Assembly: GCA_945872425.1 (NCBI GenBank)
Contig: CAMBZE010000011.1
Location: forward strand, 1-35,258
DNA from: Methylotenera oryzisoli
GTDB lineage: Bacteria; Pseudomonadota; Gammaproteobacteria; Burkholderiales; Methylophilaceae
Length of the DNA stretch: 35,258 nt
Direction of reading: 5' to 3'
Of this stretch, positions 1-7,208 are shown piece after piece (the first letter of the stretch is position 1; each line of letters begins with the position of its first letter). Both the position numbers and the translations under genes were made by a program. The notes below the pieces were generated by a model. The model did not search any database, had not been told where the DNA came from, and was given only the letters and a program-made list of their open reading frames with translations.

Positions 1-70
1 AGTATAGGAGCTTGCCCGGGTTGGGACATTGGTTACAAATGGGTTACAAAATACAAAAATCAATAGACAT

Positions 71-96
71 AAAAAAGCCCACATCGCTGTGAGCTT
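71..96 (-). terminator. Rho-independent terminator of tRNA-Phe
   Basis: Read on the minus strand, a 9-base stem (AAGCTCACA / TGTGGGCTT, one G-T pair, loop GCGA) is followed by a run of T. It lies 8 bases past the CCA end of the tRNA and fits a standard intrinsic terminator. Confidence 0.8.
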
Positions 97-104
97 GATT
101 TTAT

Positions 105-180
<76 letters not shown>

Positions 181-334
181 CTTATAACGAAGCTAGTGCA
201 AACTTCGGTGAATGTTTGCAAGTCGCGCATTATAGCAAACTAAATCTATTGTGACATCCTAAAATAGTAAATTTGTAGCGATTCTGTTTGGAAATTGCTG
301 GTGTGGAATACGCACATAGCCAGCACCTAGTATT

Positions 335-407
335 TAGATGCGTGTTATTTTGTTTTCAGATGAGAATTTTTGCGACCGAAAGAATATGAGCATCTGTCGA
401 TGCCAGT
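335..407. repeat. Left imperfect direct repeat flanking the toxin-antitoxin pair
   Basis: Three blocks occur in the same order here and at 1121-1191: TAGATGC (335-341), GAAAGAATA (378-386) and TCTGTCGATGCCAGT (393-407). Spacing between blocks differs slightly, so the copies are diverged. They bracket the toxin-antitoxin genes with a period of about 785 bases. No gene is seen in 181-447 apart from this repeat and the hairpin beside it. Confidence 0.6.
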
Positions 408-412
408 TGCAT

Positions 413-435
413 AAGCGTCCTGAAACAGGACGCTT
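413..435. repeat. Perfect hairpin downstream of the antitoxin
   Basis: AAGCGTCCTG and CAGGACGCTT form a perfect 10-base stem with loop AAA, just after the antitoxin stop. No T tract follows on the minus strand, so it is not a classic intrinsic terminator, though it could stabilise the 3' end of the message. The first eight bases (AAGCGTCC) recur at 1107-1114 on the other side of the module. Confidence 0.6.
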
Positions 436-447
436 GAATTTCATTAG

Positions 448-735
448 TTATGCTGGCTGAACAGAGAGTTTTAAGCCTAGCGCCTTAAATACTTTCATTA
501 CAGTGATAAATTCAGGATTGCCTTGGTCAGAAAGTGCTTTATAAAGACCTTCTCTGGTAATGCCAGTGTCTCTAGCTAGTTGTGACATGCCTTTTGCTTT
601 AGCAACCACACCAAGCGCGTGAGGAATTAATTGAGGATCGTTTTCTTCTAAACAAGCCTCAATGTAATTCATTATATCTTCTTCTGTCTTGAGATATTCG
701 GCACTATCCCATTTTGTTAATTTAGATGTAGTCAT
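448..735 (-). CDS. HigA-like antitoxin, XRE-type HTH (addiction module antidote)
   Basis: A 95-residue DNA-binding antitoxin, second gene of a toxin-first pair, expected to neutralise the upstream toxin and repress the shared promoter. A helix-turn-helix of the Xre class is readable in the C-terminal half, around GMSQLARDTGITREGLYKAL, and the whole resembles the addiction-module antidote family (TIGR02684 type, recognised from memory). I chose the ATG at 735 because GGAG sits 6 bases before it; a TTG at 747 would overlap that site. It starts 29 bases after the toxin stop, so the two are very likely co-transcribed. The exact partner class (HigBA versus another Gp49-type pair) is not certain. 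Confidence 0.85.
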   Translation of the reverse strand: MTTSKLTKWDSAEYLKTEEDIMNYIEACLEENDPQLIPHALGVVAKAKGMSQLARDTGITREGLYKALSDQGNPEFITVMKVFKALGLKLSVQPA

Positions 736-764
736 AGCAGTCTCCAATAATTAAGTTTCTTAAC

Positions 765-1055
765 CTATACGTCTTTCGACAACTCAATAGCCTTCTTAAT
801 ATCGTTTGACTGAGTTGATTTGTCACCGCCTGCCAACAACACAACTATTTCTAAATCCCGCTCAATAAAATAAACGCGATAGCCAGAGCCAAAAGTCATT
901 CTTAATTCTAAAACACCTTCCCCAACTGGAGCGCAGTCACCATAGTTTCCTAGTTCGACTCTATCAATTCGGACTTGAATGCGAACTTTGACTTGTTTGT
1001 CTCTGAGTGCATCGAACCAAGTTGTAAAGTTTTGATGTTTTAAAATGGCTTTCAT
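765..1055 (-). CDS. HigB/RelE-like toxin (Gp49-type addiction module killer protein)
   Basis: A 96-residue basic protein resembling the RelE/ParE-superfamily 'addiction module killer' family, which in characterised members cleaves mRNA at the ribosome. Readable family features are the N-terminal F-TTWFDALRDKQVKVRI segment, the G-YGD-APVGEGVLELRM core, the GYRVYFIERD strand and the LLAGGDKSTQSNDIKKA tail. It precedes its antitoxin, the HigBA order. The only reasonable start is the ATG at 1055, which has no ribosome binding site; a near-consensus promoter ends 6 bases before it, so the message may be leaderless. Activity is inferred from family only. Confidence 0.85.
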   Translation of the reverse strand: MKAILKHQNFTTWFDALRDKQVKVRIQVRIDRVELGNYGDCAPVGEGVLELRMTFGSGYRVYFIERDLEIVVLLAGGDKSTQSNDIKKAIELSKDV

Positions 1056-1061
1056 AGACTT

Positions 1062-1089
1062 ATTGTAAACTATGGTTAACAGATGTCAA
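1062..1089 (-). promoter_or_regulatory. Promoter of the toxin-antitoxin operon with embedded dyad
   Basis: On the minus strand: -35 TTGACA (1089-1084, perfect consensus), 16-base spacer, -10 TACAAT (1067-1062). An imperfect inverted repeat, GTTAAC-CATA-GTTTAC (1080-1065, 5 of 6 pairs), fills most of the spacer and overlaps the -10, where an antitoxin operator would be expected. The predicted start of transcription falls on or beside the toxin ATG. Confidence 0.65.
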
Positions 1090-1106
1090 GTATTTTTAGA
1101 CATAAC

Positions 1107-1129
1107 AAGCGTCCAGTAACTAGATGCTT
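1107..1129. repeat. Hairpin upstream of the toxin-antitoxin promoter
   Basis: AAGCGTC (1107-1113) and GATGCTT (1123-1129) can pair with one G-T, loop of 9 bases. It starts with the same AAGCGTCC as the hairpin at 413-435 and overlaps the first block of the right direct repeat. Confidence 0.4.
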
Positions 1130-1191
1130 ATCTATCAAAAATTACTCAATTAATAGAAAGAATACACAGACGAAACTCTGTCGATGCCAGT
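1121..1191. repeat. Right imperfect direct repeat flanking the toxin-antitoxin pair
   Basis: Contains TAGATGC (1121-1127), GAAAGAATA (1156-1164) and TCTGTCGATGCCAGT (1177-1191), matching the left copy at 335-407 in order and orientation. Between this copy and dgkA (1192-1308) I see only a short hairpin, CAGCG/CGCTG at 1219-1232. Confidence 0.6.
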
Positions 1192-1308
1192 CGGTTTTGT
1201 ATGAAATTTATTGAATTCCAGCGGTGTCGCTGCGTATGTAACTTGGGATTTTTTGGGGCTGTAGACTACTGAGAAATGGGTGTTCAGTTTGCTGTCTATA
1301 GCGCAAAC

Positions 1309-1740
1309 TTAACCTAGTAGTACAAAACCCCAAACCACTGCCACTATCACCACTGCAATAAACACTGCCGAACTTCCAATGTCTTTAGCCTGTTTGGCGA
1401 GCGTATGGCGTTCCGTAGAGGTATGGTCTACCGCCGCTTCAATCGCAGAATTCAATAGCTCCACAATTAAAACGAGTAGCACGCTCGCAATCATCAGTGC
1501 TTGTTCAATAGAATTCTTGCCTAAATAAACTGCAAGTGGAATAAGTACGATTGCCAAAAACACTTCTTGCCGGAAAGCATCTTCGTGCACAAATGCGGCT
1601 TTAAAGCCTTCCAATGAATAGCCGAAAGCGTTAATTAAACGGCGAGCGCCAGTTTTGCCTTTGAAAGGGCTAACTCCAATATGCTTAGATGTTGATGAAT
1701 GTTGGGCGCTATCTTTTGGTGCATTTTGAGAGGATTGCAT
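1309..1740 (-). CDS. dgkA: Diacylglycerol kinase (prokaryotic DgkA type)
   Basis: Integral inner-membrane enzyme that phosphorylates diacylglycerol to phosphatidic acid, recycling lipid released during membrane-derived oligosaccharide and envelope synthesis. The signature VELLNSAIEAAVD, with its Glu and Asn, is present around residues 90-102, followed by K-AKDIGSSAVF. Three hydrophobic segments are readable, at about 60-77, 80-96 and 124-142. At 143 residues it is about 20 longer than E. coli DgkA, the extra being a hydrophilic Ser/Gln-rich N-terminus before GARRLINAFGYSLEG. It is monocistronic on minus and diverges from yggX. Confidence 0.92.
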   Translation of the reverse strand: MQSSQNAPKDSAQHSSTSKHIGVSPFKGKTGARRLINAFGYSLEGFKAAFVHEDAFRQEVFLAIVLIPLAVYLGKNSIEQALMIASVLLVLIVELLNSAIEAAVDHTSTERHTLAKQAKDIGSSAVFIAVVIVAVVWGFVLLG

Positions 1741-1863
1741 TATGGGTTTTCTCGCTAATTGGGAGCAGTTAATTTCTAACAGTTTAATTTTCAGGTTTAA
1801 ATTTTCACATGCGTTATCATAACGGTTTGGTTAACAACTCACAGATTAAATTAAAGGGTCATC

Positions 1864-2136
1864 ATGGCACGTACAGTCAATTGTATTAAATTAGGTAAAG
1901 AAGCTGATGGGTTGGATTTTCCTCCATATCCCGGCGAGCTCGGCAAACGTATTTATATAAACGTTTCAAAAGAGGCTTGGGCGGCATGGTTAAAACAACA
2001 AACCATGCTCGTTAATGAAAACCGCCTAAGTTTAGCCGATTCTTCAGCGCGTAAATATCTAACCGAACAAACTGAGAAGTACTTTTTTGGTGATGGCGCT
2101 GACACTGCTAGTGGTTATGTGCCACCAAAAGGCTAA
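1864..2136 (+). CDS. yggX: Probable Fe(2+)-trafficking protein YggX
   Basis: Small cytosolic protein (90 residues, usual family length) that protects iron-sulfur proteins from oxidative damage and is thought to help deliver iron. The family pattern is clear: [11 protein letters not shown] with its conserved Cys, [36 protein letters not shown] and the C-terminal E-YFFG. The start follows AAAGGG with good spacing. It is a single gene diverging from dgkA and ending at a strong bidirectional terminator. Confidence 0.95.
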   Translation: MARTVNCIKLGKEADGLDFPPYPGELGKRIYINVSKEAWAAWLKQQTMLVNENRLSLADSSARKYLTEQTEKYFFGDGADTASGYVPPKG

Positions 2137-2150
2137 TGTTACATTTACAA

Positions 2151-2182
2151 TGAAAAAATCGCCTGCAATGGCGATTTTTTCA
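2151..2182. terminator. Bidirectional terminator between yggX and phoU
   Basis: TGAAAAAATCGCC (2151-2163) and GGCGATTTTTTCA (2170-2182) form a perfect 13-base stem with loop TGCAAT. A-run and T-run flanks make it work as an intrinsic terminator for yggX on plus and phoU on minus. Confidence 0.9.
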
Positions 2183-2205
2183 TAATACAGATCAGAGAGC
2201 TAAAA

Positions 2206-2907
2206 CTACGAAATCTCACGCTCTATATCTTGTATTGAAGTATGGCGCACATCTGCACCCTTCACCATATACACCACATATTCTGCGATATTTTTGGCAT
2301 GGTCGCCAATGCGCTCAATCGCTTTCGCCACAAACAACACTTCGAGCGACATTGAAATGGTGCGTGGGTCTTCTAGCATAAACGTAATCAACTGACGCAT
2401 TGCCGCGCGAAATTGCTCATCCACTTCCTCATCTTGCCTGGCAACATCAGCCGTTTTACTCACATCCAAACGCGCAAAGCCATCTAAAGATGTATGCAAC
2501 ATTTCACGCACCATTGCCACCATTACCTTGATTTCGTTAAAGCGCGGCTTGTACATACGATCTTCTTCGAAGATTTTTTGTGCCGTACGGGCAATTTTAG
2601 TAGCTTCATCGCCAATACGCTCTAGATCAGTAATGGTTTTCATCATCATCATTATCATGCGTAAATCACCAGCTGCGGGCTGGCGGCGCGCGATAATGTG
2701 GCTACAATCTTCGTCAATCTGTACTTCCAGTGAATTCACACGATGATCATTGGCCATCACCTTTTTCGCTAAATTTACATCTAGCTTAGTTAAGGATTCA
2801 AGTGCTTGCACAATTTGCTGCTCAACCAAGCCGCCCATTTCAAGCACTTTCCCGCGGACCGCTTCTAATTCAGCATCATATTGCTTAAAGGTATGTTCAG
2901 ATTGCAT
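2206..2907 (-). CDS. phoU: Phosphate-specific transport system accessory protein PhoU
   Basis: Cytosolic negative regulator linking the Pst phosphate transporter to the PhoR/PhoB two-component system. At 233 residues it has the usual length and two PhoU helical repeats (about residues 17-104 and 119-207). Metal-binding type motifs are visible: ITDLERIGDEATKIA in the first repeat and VAKAIERIGDHAKNIAEYV in the second. GGAA precedes the start at 8 bases. No pst genes are in the window, so phoU is detached from them here; the neighbour upstream on the same strand is rpiA, 76 bases away. Confidence 0.95.
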   Translation of the reverse strand: MQSEHTFKQYDAELEAVRGKVLEMGGLVEQQIVQALESLTKLDVNLAKKVMANDHRVNSLEVQIDEDCSHIIARRQPAAGDLRMIMMMMKTITDLERIGDEATKIARTAQKIFEEDRMYKPRFNEIKVMVAMVREMLHTSLDGFARLDVSKTADVARQDEEVDEQFRAAMRQLITFMLEDPRTISMSLEVLFVAKAIERIGDHAKNIAEYVVYMVKGADVRHTSIQDIEREIS

Positions 2908-2983
2908 GTTATTTTCCAGTATTAACCAATTTCTAAGATTTTAGCTACAAAACATGACAAAATTATTACAACCTGATAGGTCG

Positions 2984-3658
2984 TTACTTTTTGTAAGTTT
3001 TCACACCATCCGGTGTAGCCAGCAACAGCACGTTAGCTGGACGAGCGGCAAATAAACCGTTAGTCACTACCCCAACTATTTGATTAATTTTTGCTTCCAT
3101 CGCAACTGGGTCGCTAATCGTTAAGCCATGCACATCTAAAATCACGTTACCGTTGTCAGTTGTAAAGTCACGTAATTGCGGTTGACCGCCTAATTTCACC
3201 AGTTCACGCGCCACATAGCTTTTTGCCATTGGCAATACCTCAACGGGCAACGGGAACTTGCCAAGTACAGGGACGTATTTGCTTGCATCACAAATACAAA
3301 TAAATTGTTTAGCTACAGCCGCAACAACTTTCTCACGCGTTAGCGCCCCGCCACCACCTTTAAGCATGTGCATGTGCTCGGTAATCTCATCCGCACCGTC
3401 CACATAAATATCCAAGCCATCAACACTGTTCAAATCAAATACTTCAATGCCATGACCACGCAAGCGTTGAGCCGTCGCCTCAGAGCTTGCTACCGCACCA
3501 TCAATTTTATGTTTAACTTTAGCCAACTCTTCAATAAAAAAGTTAGCGGTTGAGCCTGTGCCAACGCCAATAATTCCGCTTTTAACATATTCAACGGCTG
3601 CTTTTGCTACTTGTTGTTTTAATTCGTCTTGCGATAACTTATTTTCGTTTCCTAGCAT
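2984..3658 (-). CDS. rpiA: Ribose-5-phosphate isomerase A
   Basis: Interconverts ribose 5-phosphate and ribulose 5-phosphate in the pentose phosphate pathway; in ribulose-monophosphate methylotrophs it also feeds formaldehyde-acceptor regeneration. Substrate-binding and catalytic motifs are intact: GVGTGSTA (31-38), VDGADE (86-91) and [11 protein letters not shown] (100-110, with the catalytic Glu109 and Lys110). Length of 224 residues is typical. It faces away from ilvA and may be co-transcribed with phoU. Confidence 0.96.
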   Translation of the reverse strand: MLGNENKLSQDELKQQVAKAAVEYVKSGIIGVGTGSTANFFIEELAKVKHKIDGAVASSEATAQRLRGHGIEVFDLNSVDGLDIYVDGADEITEHMHMLKGGGGALTREKVVAAVAKQFICICDASKYVPVLGKFPLPVEVLPMAKSYVARELVKLGGQPQLRDFTTDNGNVILDVHGLTISDPVAMEAKINQIVGVVTNGLFAARPANVLLLATPDGVKTYKK

Positions 3659-3685
3659 TTTGAGTTAATTCCTTACAAATTCTTT

Positions 3686-3715
3686 ATAATACGGGTTATA
3701 TAACAATCAGTTCAA
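3686..3715 (-). promoter_or_regulatory. Candidate sigma-70 promoter of rpiA
   Basis: On the minus strand: TTGAAC (3715-3710), 18-base spacer, TATTAT (3691-3686), about 27 bases before the rpiA ATG. The same AT-rich stretch also holds TATAAT on plus (3685-3690), so the divergent ilvA promoter may overlap. Confidence 0.4.
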
Positions 3716-3751
3716 TACTATACACTGCATAGAGTTAATTAAAAATAACGC

Positions 3752-5275
3752 ATGACTATAAATTCAAATATCAATTACCGCGAAAAAATCGAGCATTCAC
3801 ATGTTTATGACGTTGCTAAAGTCACGCCGTTAGAACTGCAAACCAATCTTTCCAAACGCATACAAAATAACGTGCTCTTGAAGCGTGAGGACATGCAGCC
3901 CGTGTTTTCGTTTAAATTGCGCGGCGCTTACAACAAAATGGCAAGCTTATCTGCCGAGACACTTGCCAAAGGCGTTATTGCAGCATCTGCCGGCAACCAC
4001 GCCCAAGGCGTTGCACTCAGTGCGCAAAGGTTAAACTGTCGCGCAGTTATCGTAATGCCTACTACCACCCCGCAAATCAAAATTGATGCCGTTAAAGCCA
4101 GAGGCGCCGAGGTGGTGCTGTTTGGTGATAGCTATTCTGATGCTTATACACATGCGCTGGCGCTTGAACGAACTGAAGGGCTAACTTTCGTACATCCATA
4201 CGATGACCCAGAAGTCATTGCCGGGCAAGGGACCATCGCCAAGGAAATTCTGGAAGAGCATTCTAAACCGATTCACGCAATATTTTGCTGCGTCGGCGGT
4301 GGTGGACTCATTGCGGGAATTGCAGCTTATGTTAAGGCGTTGCGCCCTGAAATAAAAATCATCGGCGTTGAAGCAAAAGATGCAGAGGCAATGGCGGAAT
4401 CCCTGAAAAAAGGTGAGCGCGTCATGCTTGAACAGGTAGGCTTATTCGCTGACGGGGCTGCCGTTAAACAGGTCGGTGAATATACATTCGATCTATGTCA
4501 GCAATATGTGGACGAAATGATTGTGGTTGATAACGATGCCATATGCGCCGCGATTAAAGATGTATTTGAAGATACACGCAGCATCCTGGAGCCGGCCGGT
4601 GCGCTGGCCGTTGCTGGACTAAAAGCCTACGCCAAGCGCGAAAATCTGCACGATAAAACACTGGTTGCGATTGCATCCGGTGCAAACATGAACTTTGATC
4701 GGCTGCGTTTTATAGCAGAACGTGCAGAAGTTGGTGAAAAGCGTGAAGCAGTGTTCGCGGTGACCATCCCTGAAAAACCGGGTGCATTTAAAGCGTTTTG
4801 CCACCTGTTAGGCAATCGCAACATCACTGAATTTAATTACCGCTATTCTGACCCCAAAAATGCACACATTTTTGTGGGGGTTGCCATTGCAGACCCTGCA
4901 GAATCTGCCAAGTTAGTAGACGCCCTACAACAGCAAGGTTTGCCAACAATGGACTTAACTGACAACGAAGTCGCCAAACTGCATTTACGGCATCTGGTGG
5001 GAGGGCATGCACCGCAGGCAGAACATGAAATGGTATTCAGGTTTGAGTTTCCTGAAAAACCCGGAGCACTGATGAAGTTTTTAGACACCATGGGGCACGA
5101 CTGGAATATCAGCTTATTTCATTACCGCAATCACGGCGCAGACTTTGGACGCGTATTGGTTGGTATGCAGGTGCCACCAGAAGATACTGATGAATTTAAG
5201 ATATTTTTAAATAATTTAGGTTATCCATATTGGGATGAAACTGAAAACCCTGCTTATCAATTATTTTTAGGCTAA
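3752..5275 (+). CDS. ilvA: Threonine ammonia-lyase, biosynthetic
   Basis: PLP enzyme that deaminates threonine to 2-oxobutanoate, the first step towards isoleucine. The N-terminal catalytic domain shows FSFKLRGAYNKM with the PLP Lys55, SAGNHAQG (79-86) and the phosphate-binding GGGGLIAGIA loop. The C-terminal part carries two ACT-like regulatory domains, beginning around VFAVTIPEKPGAF (about residue 334) and MVFRFEFPEKPGAL (about residue 427). This marks the long, isoleucine-inhibited biosynthetic form and not the short catabolic TdcB. 507 residues is the normal length. It is a single gene. Confidence 0.96.
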   Translation: MTINSNINYREKIEHSHVYDVAKVTPLELQTNLSKRIQNNVLLKREDMQPVFSFKLRGAYNKMASLSAETLAKGVIAASAGNHAQGVALSAQRLNCRAVIVMPTTTPQIKIDAVKARGAEVVLFGDSYSDAYTHALALERTEGLTFVHPYDDPEVIAGQGTIAKEILEEHSKPIHAIFCCVGGGGLIAGIAAYVKALRPEIKIIGVEAKDAEAMAESLKKGERVMLEQVGLFADGAAVKQVGEYTFDLCQQYVDEMIVVDNDAICAAIKDVFEDTRSILEPAGALAVAGLKAYAKRENLHDKTLVAIASGANMNFDRLRFIAERAEVGEKREAVFAVTIPEKPGAFKAFCHLLGNRNITEFNYRYSDPKNAHIFVGVAIADPAESAKLVDALQQQGLPTMDLTDNEVAKLHLRHLVGGHAPQAEHEMVFRFEFPEKPGALMKFLDTMGHDWNISLFHYRNHGADFGRVLVGMQVPPEDTDEFKIFLNNLGYPYWDETENPAYQLFLG

Positions 5276-5364
5276 ATTTGAGTCTACGCAACCGATTGGT
5301 GGTTATTTTTAACCATGGCTAATATGTAGCAAAGTTAACCATCTGTTTTATATAAAAAAATTTA

Positions 5365-5379
5365 CAAGAATGATTCTTG
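5365..5379. promoter_or_regulatory. Palindrome upstream of the beta-propeller gene, possible Fur-type operator
   Basis: CAAGAAT-G-ATTCTTG is a perfect 7-1-7 inverted repeat. Its core AATGATT agrees with the centre of the Fur 7-1-7 consensus, and 9 of 15 positions match overall. It lies 135 bases before the gene start. No other feature is clear in the 5276-5514 gap, except a weak TGGTTA/TAACCA hairpin at 5300-5315 after ilvA. Confidence 0.4.
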
Positions 5380-5514
5380 CATAGTACACACTCATGCTAT
5401 TGAACACTTGAAACGCAGCGTATCGTTAAACCTTGATATGATGGTGTGTGCCAAACAGCGTTATAAGTAGAGAATGACAACAAACCATAAAAATTCACAA
5501 TTTGGAGATTAAGT

Positions 5515-6582
5515 ATGAAATTAAGGCATTTGGTAGCAACCCTTGCAATCGGTCTAACGTTCAGCGCTGCCGTAAACGCCACAGATCGTGGCAAAGCCTA
5601 TGTCTCAAATCAGGATGGCGGCGTTTCAGTCATTGACTTAAATACCTTAACAGCCACCGGTAACATTGATGTCAAAGGTGAGGGCCCGCGTGGTCTGGCA
5701 ATAACGGATGATGGTAAGTTACTGGTTGTTGCTACCCGTGAAAATGGTAGCGTATCTATTATTGACACTGCCACCAATGAAGTTGTACAACAAATCCCGG
5801 TTGGTCAAAACCCGGAATTTGTAAGAGTACGCGGTAATTTTGCCTTTGTCTCTTATGAGCCGAGCGCAAAAGGTGGGCCACCCCCAGCGCCAGGTTCGGC
5901 TGCTGCCAAAGAAGCAGAAAAAGCCGCTGCAGATGATGACGAAGAGCCGGCACGTATTGGTGTCATTGACTTAAAATTAGGCAAAAAAGTGCGTGAAATT
6001 GTCGGCGGTCCTGAAACTGAAGGCATTGAATTCAGCGCAGATGGCAAACAACTTGTTATTACAAATGAAGCGGATAACACTGTTACTGTACATAACATGA
6101 AAACAGGCCAACTGATTAAGACTATCAAAACTCAAAAATATGGAGATCGGCCTCGTGGCGTAAAAGTCTCACCTGACGGTAAAACCTATGTAGTCACGCT
6201 AGAGTACGGTAACAAATTTTTAGTGCTTAATAAAAACTTTAAGGTATTACGCACGGTGGATACCGGCGCTACGCCTTATGGCATTGCTTATGACCGCAAA
6301 GGTGAGCGCATTTATGTGGCCGCAAACAAAGCAAAAACCTTAGAGGTGTTTGATGCTAAGACTTATGAAAAAATTAAGGATGTCGCTACAGGCAACCGTT
6401 GCTGGCACTTTAGCTTTACACCGGACGATAAAGAAATTTTACTCGCATGCGGTAAATCAGATACAGTATTTGTGATTGATGCCGAAAAACTCGAAGTGAC
6501 CAAACAAATTGAAAATAAGAAAATGCCTTGGGGTGTAGTGACTTATCCAAAATCTGTAGGTAGCCTAGATAAACCCTTATAA
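5515..6582 (+). CDS. Periplasmic YVTN-family beta-propeller protein
   Basis: An exported 355-residue protein with a clear signal peptide, cleaved near residue 22 after SAAVNA. It is built of repeated blades of the YVTN type: VIDLNTLTATGNI, VSIIDTATNEVVQQIPVG, HNMKTGQLIKTI, LNKNFKVLRTVDTG, VFDAKTYEKIKDVATG and VIDAEKLEVTKQI. It resembles the beta-propeller proteins associated with PQQ-dependent catabolism (TIGR03866 type) and more distantly E. coli YncE; the exact role is unknown. A Pro/Ala/acidic insertion interrupts the propeller at about residues 116-146. Two cysteines are present, Cys296 and Cys312. GGAG precedes the ATG. The last four codons begin a tandem repeat that continues past the stop. 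Confidence 0.8.
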   Translation: MKLRHLVATLAIGLTFSAAVNATDRGKAYVSNQDGGVSVIDLNTLTATGNIDVKGEGPRGLAITDDGKLLVVATRENGSVSIIDTATNEVVQQIPVGQNPEFVRVRGNFAFVSYEPSAKGGPPPAPGSAAAKEAEKAAADDDEEPARIGVIDLKLGKKVREIVGGPETEGIEFSADGKQLVITNEADNTVTVHNMKTGQLIKTIKTQKYGDRPRGVKVSPDGKTYVVTLEYGNKFLVLNKNFKVLRTVDTGATPYGIAYDRKGERIYVAANKAKTLEVFDAKTYEKIKDVATGNRCWHFSFTPDDKEILLACGKSDTVFVIDAEKLEVTKQIENKKMPWGVVTYPKSVGSLDKPL

Positions 6583-6627
6583 GATAAACCCTTATAAGAC
6601 AAACCTTTGTAGGATAAGCCGTTGTAA
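6568..6627 (+). repeat. Four tandem 15-base repeats, each reading D-K-P-L-stop
   Basis: Units at 6568-6582, 6583-6597, 6598-6612 and 6613-6627. The first holds the real end of the beta-propeller gene. Unit 1 is GATAAACCCTTATAA; unit 2 is identical. Unit 3 differs by GAC, CCT, TTG and TAG; unit 4 by AAG, CCG and TTG. All differences are at third codon positions of the upstream gene's frame and keep Asp-Lys-Pro-Leu-stop. Confidence 0.95.
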
Positions 6628-6657
6628 TTGATTGCCAGGTTACAACTAGCTCTAATT

Positions 6658-6690
6658 CAAAACCCCGCTACGCGGGGTTTTGTTATTTTA
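6658..6690. terminator. Bidirectional terminator between the beta-propeller gene and the EVE gene
   Basis: CAAAACCCCGC (6658-6668) and GCGGGGTTTTG (6672-6682) form a perfect 11-base stem with loop TAC, followed by a T-rich stretch on plus. It separates two convergent genes. Confidence 0.85.
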
Positions 6691-6702
6691 ATCAGTGCTT
6701 CC

Positions 6703-7161
6703 CTAGTTTAATACATTTAATATAAATGCCCATTCTTGGGGGTCAACAGGGGTAATCGATAATCGATTGCCCTTTTGCAATATACGCATATTTACCAACT
6801 CTGGATATTCACGTAATTCTTTTAGGCTTAGCAAACGTGTTTTACGCACTAATTTTACGTCTACATTTAGCCAACGCGGGTTCTCAGAAGTGGATTTTTC
6901 ATCATAATATTTATGGCCTGCTATAAACTGCAAGCGATCTGGATAGGCAAGTTTACTTACTTCCGCAATGCCGGCGATACCAGGCACTTCGCAATTAGAG
7001 TGATAAAACAAAACGCCATCACCTAGCTTCATTTGGTCGCGCATAAAGTTTCTAGCCTGATAGTTACGCACGCCGTACCAATCAACCGTTTGATCAGGAA
7101 ATCCAGCTAAATCATCAATAGAAACATCCGACGGCTCGGATTTCATTAGCCAATAACGCAT
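6703..7161 (-). CDS. EVE-domain protein (modified-base binding fold)
   Basis: A 152-residue single-domain protein of the EVE family (PUA-like fold; thymocyte nuclear protein 1 relatives), recognised by MRYWLMKSEPSDVSIDDL, VDWYGVRNYQARNFMRD, GDGVLFYHSN-EVPGIAGIAEV, YDEKSTSENPRWLNVDVK and the C-terminal LSITPVDPQEW. Family members bind modified cytosines or other modified nucleotides; the bacterial stand-alone form has no firmly established role. AGGA precedes the start. It is the gene downstream of 6S RNA, where ygfA sits in E. coli. Confidence 0.9.
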   Translation of the reverse strand: MRYWLMKSEPSDVSIDDLAGFPDQTVDWYGVRNYQARNFMRDQMKLGDGVLFYHSNCEVPGIAGIAEVSKLAYPDRLQFIAGHKYYDEKSTSENPRWLNVDVKLVRKTRLLSLKELREYPELVNMRILQKGNRLSITPVDPQEWAFILNVLN

Positions 7162-7208
7162 AGCGTTTTCCTGTTAAAAATAATTGCCAGCGAATCGATA
7201 AAAGCAGA

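Noticed and set aside
335-1191. Toxin-antitoxin region as a true integron gene cassette with attC sites
   Set aside because: Hairpins and repeats are suggestive, but I could not align the conserved R and L boxes, and no integrase is in view. Kept only as a repeat-bounded cassette.
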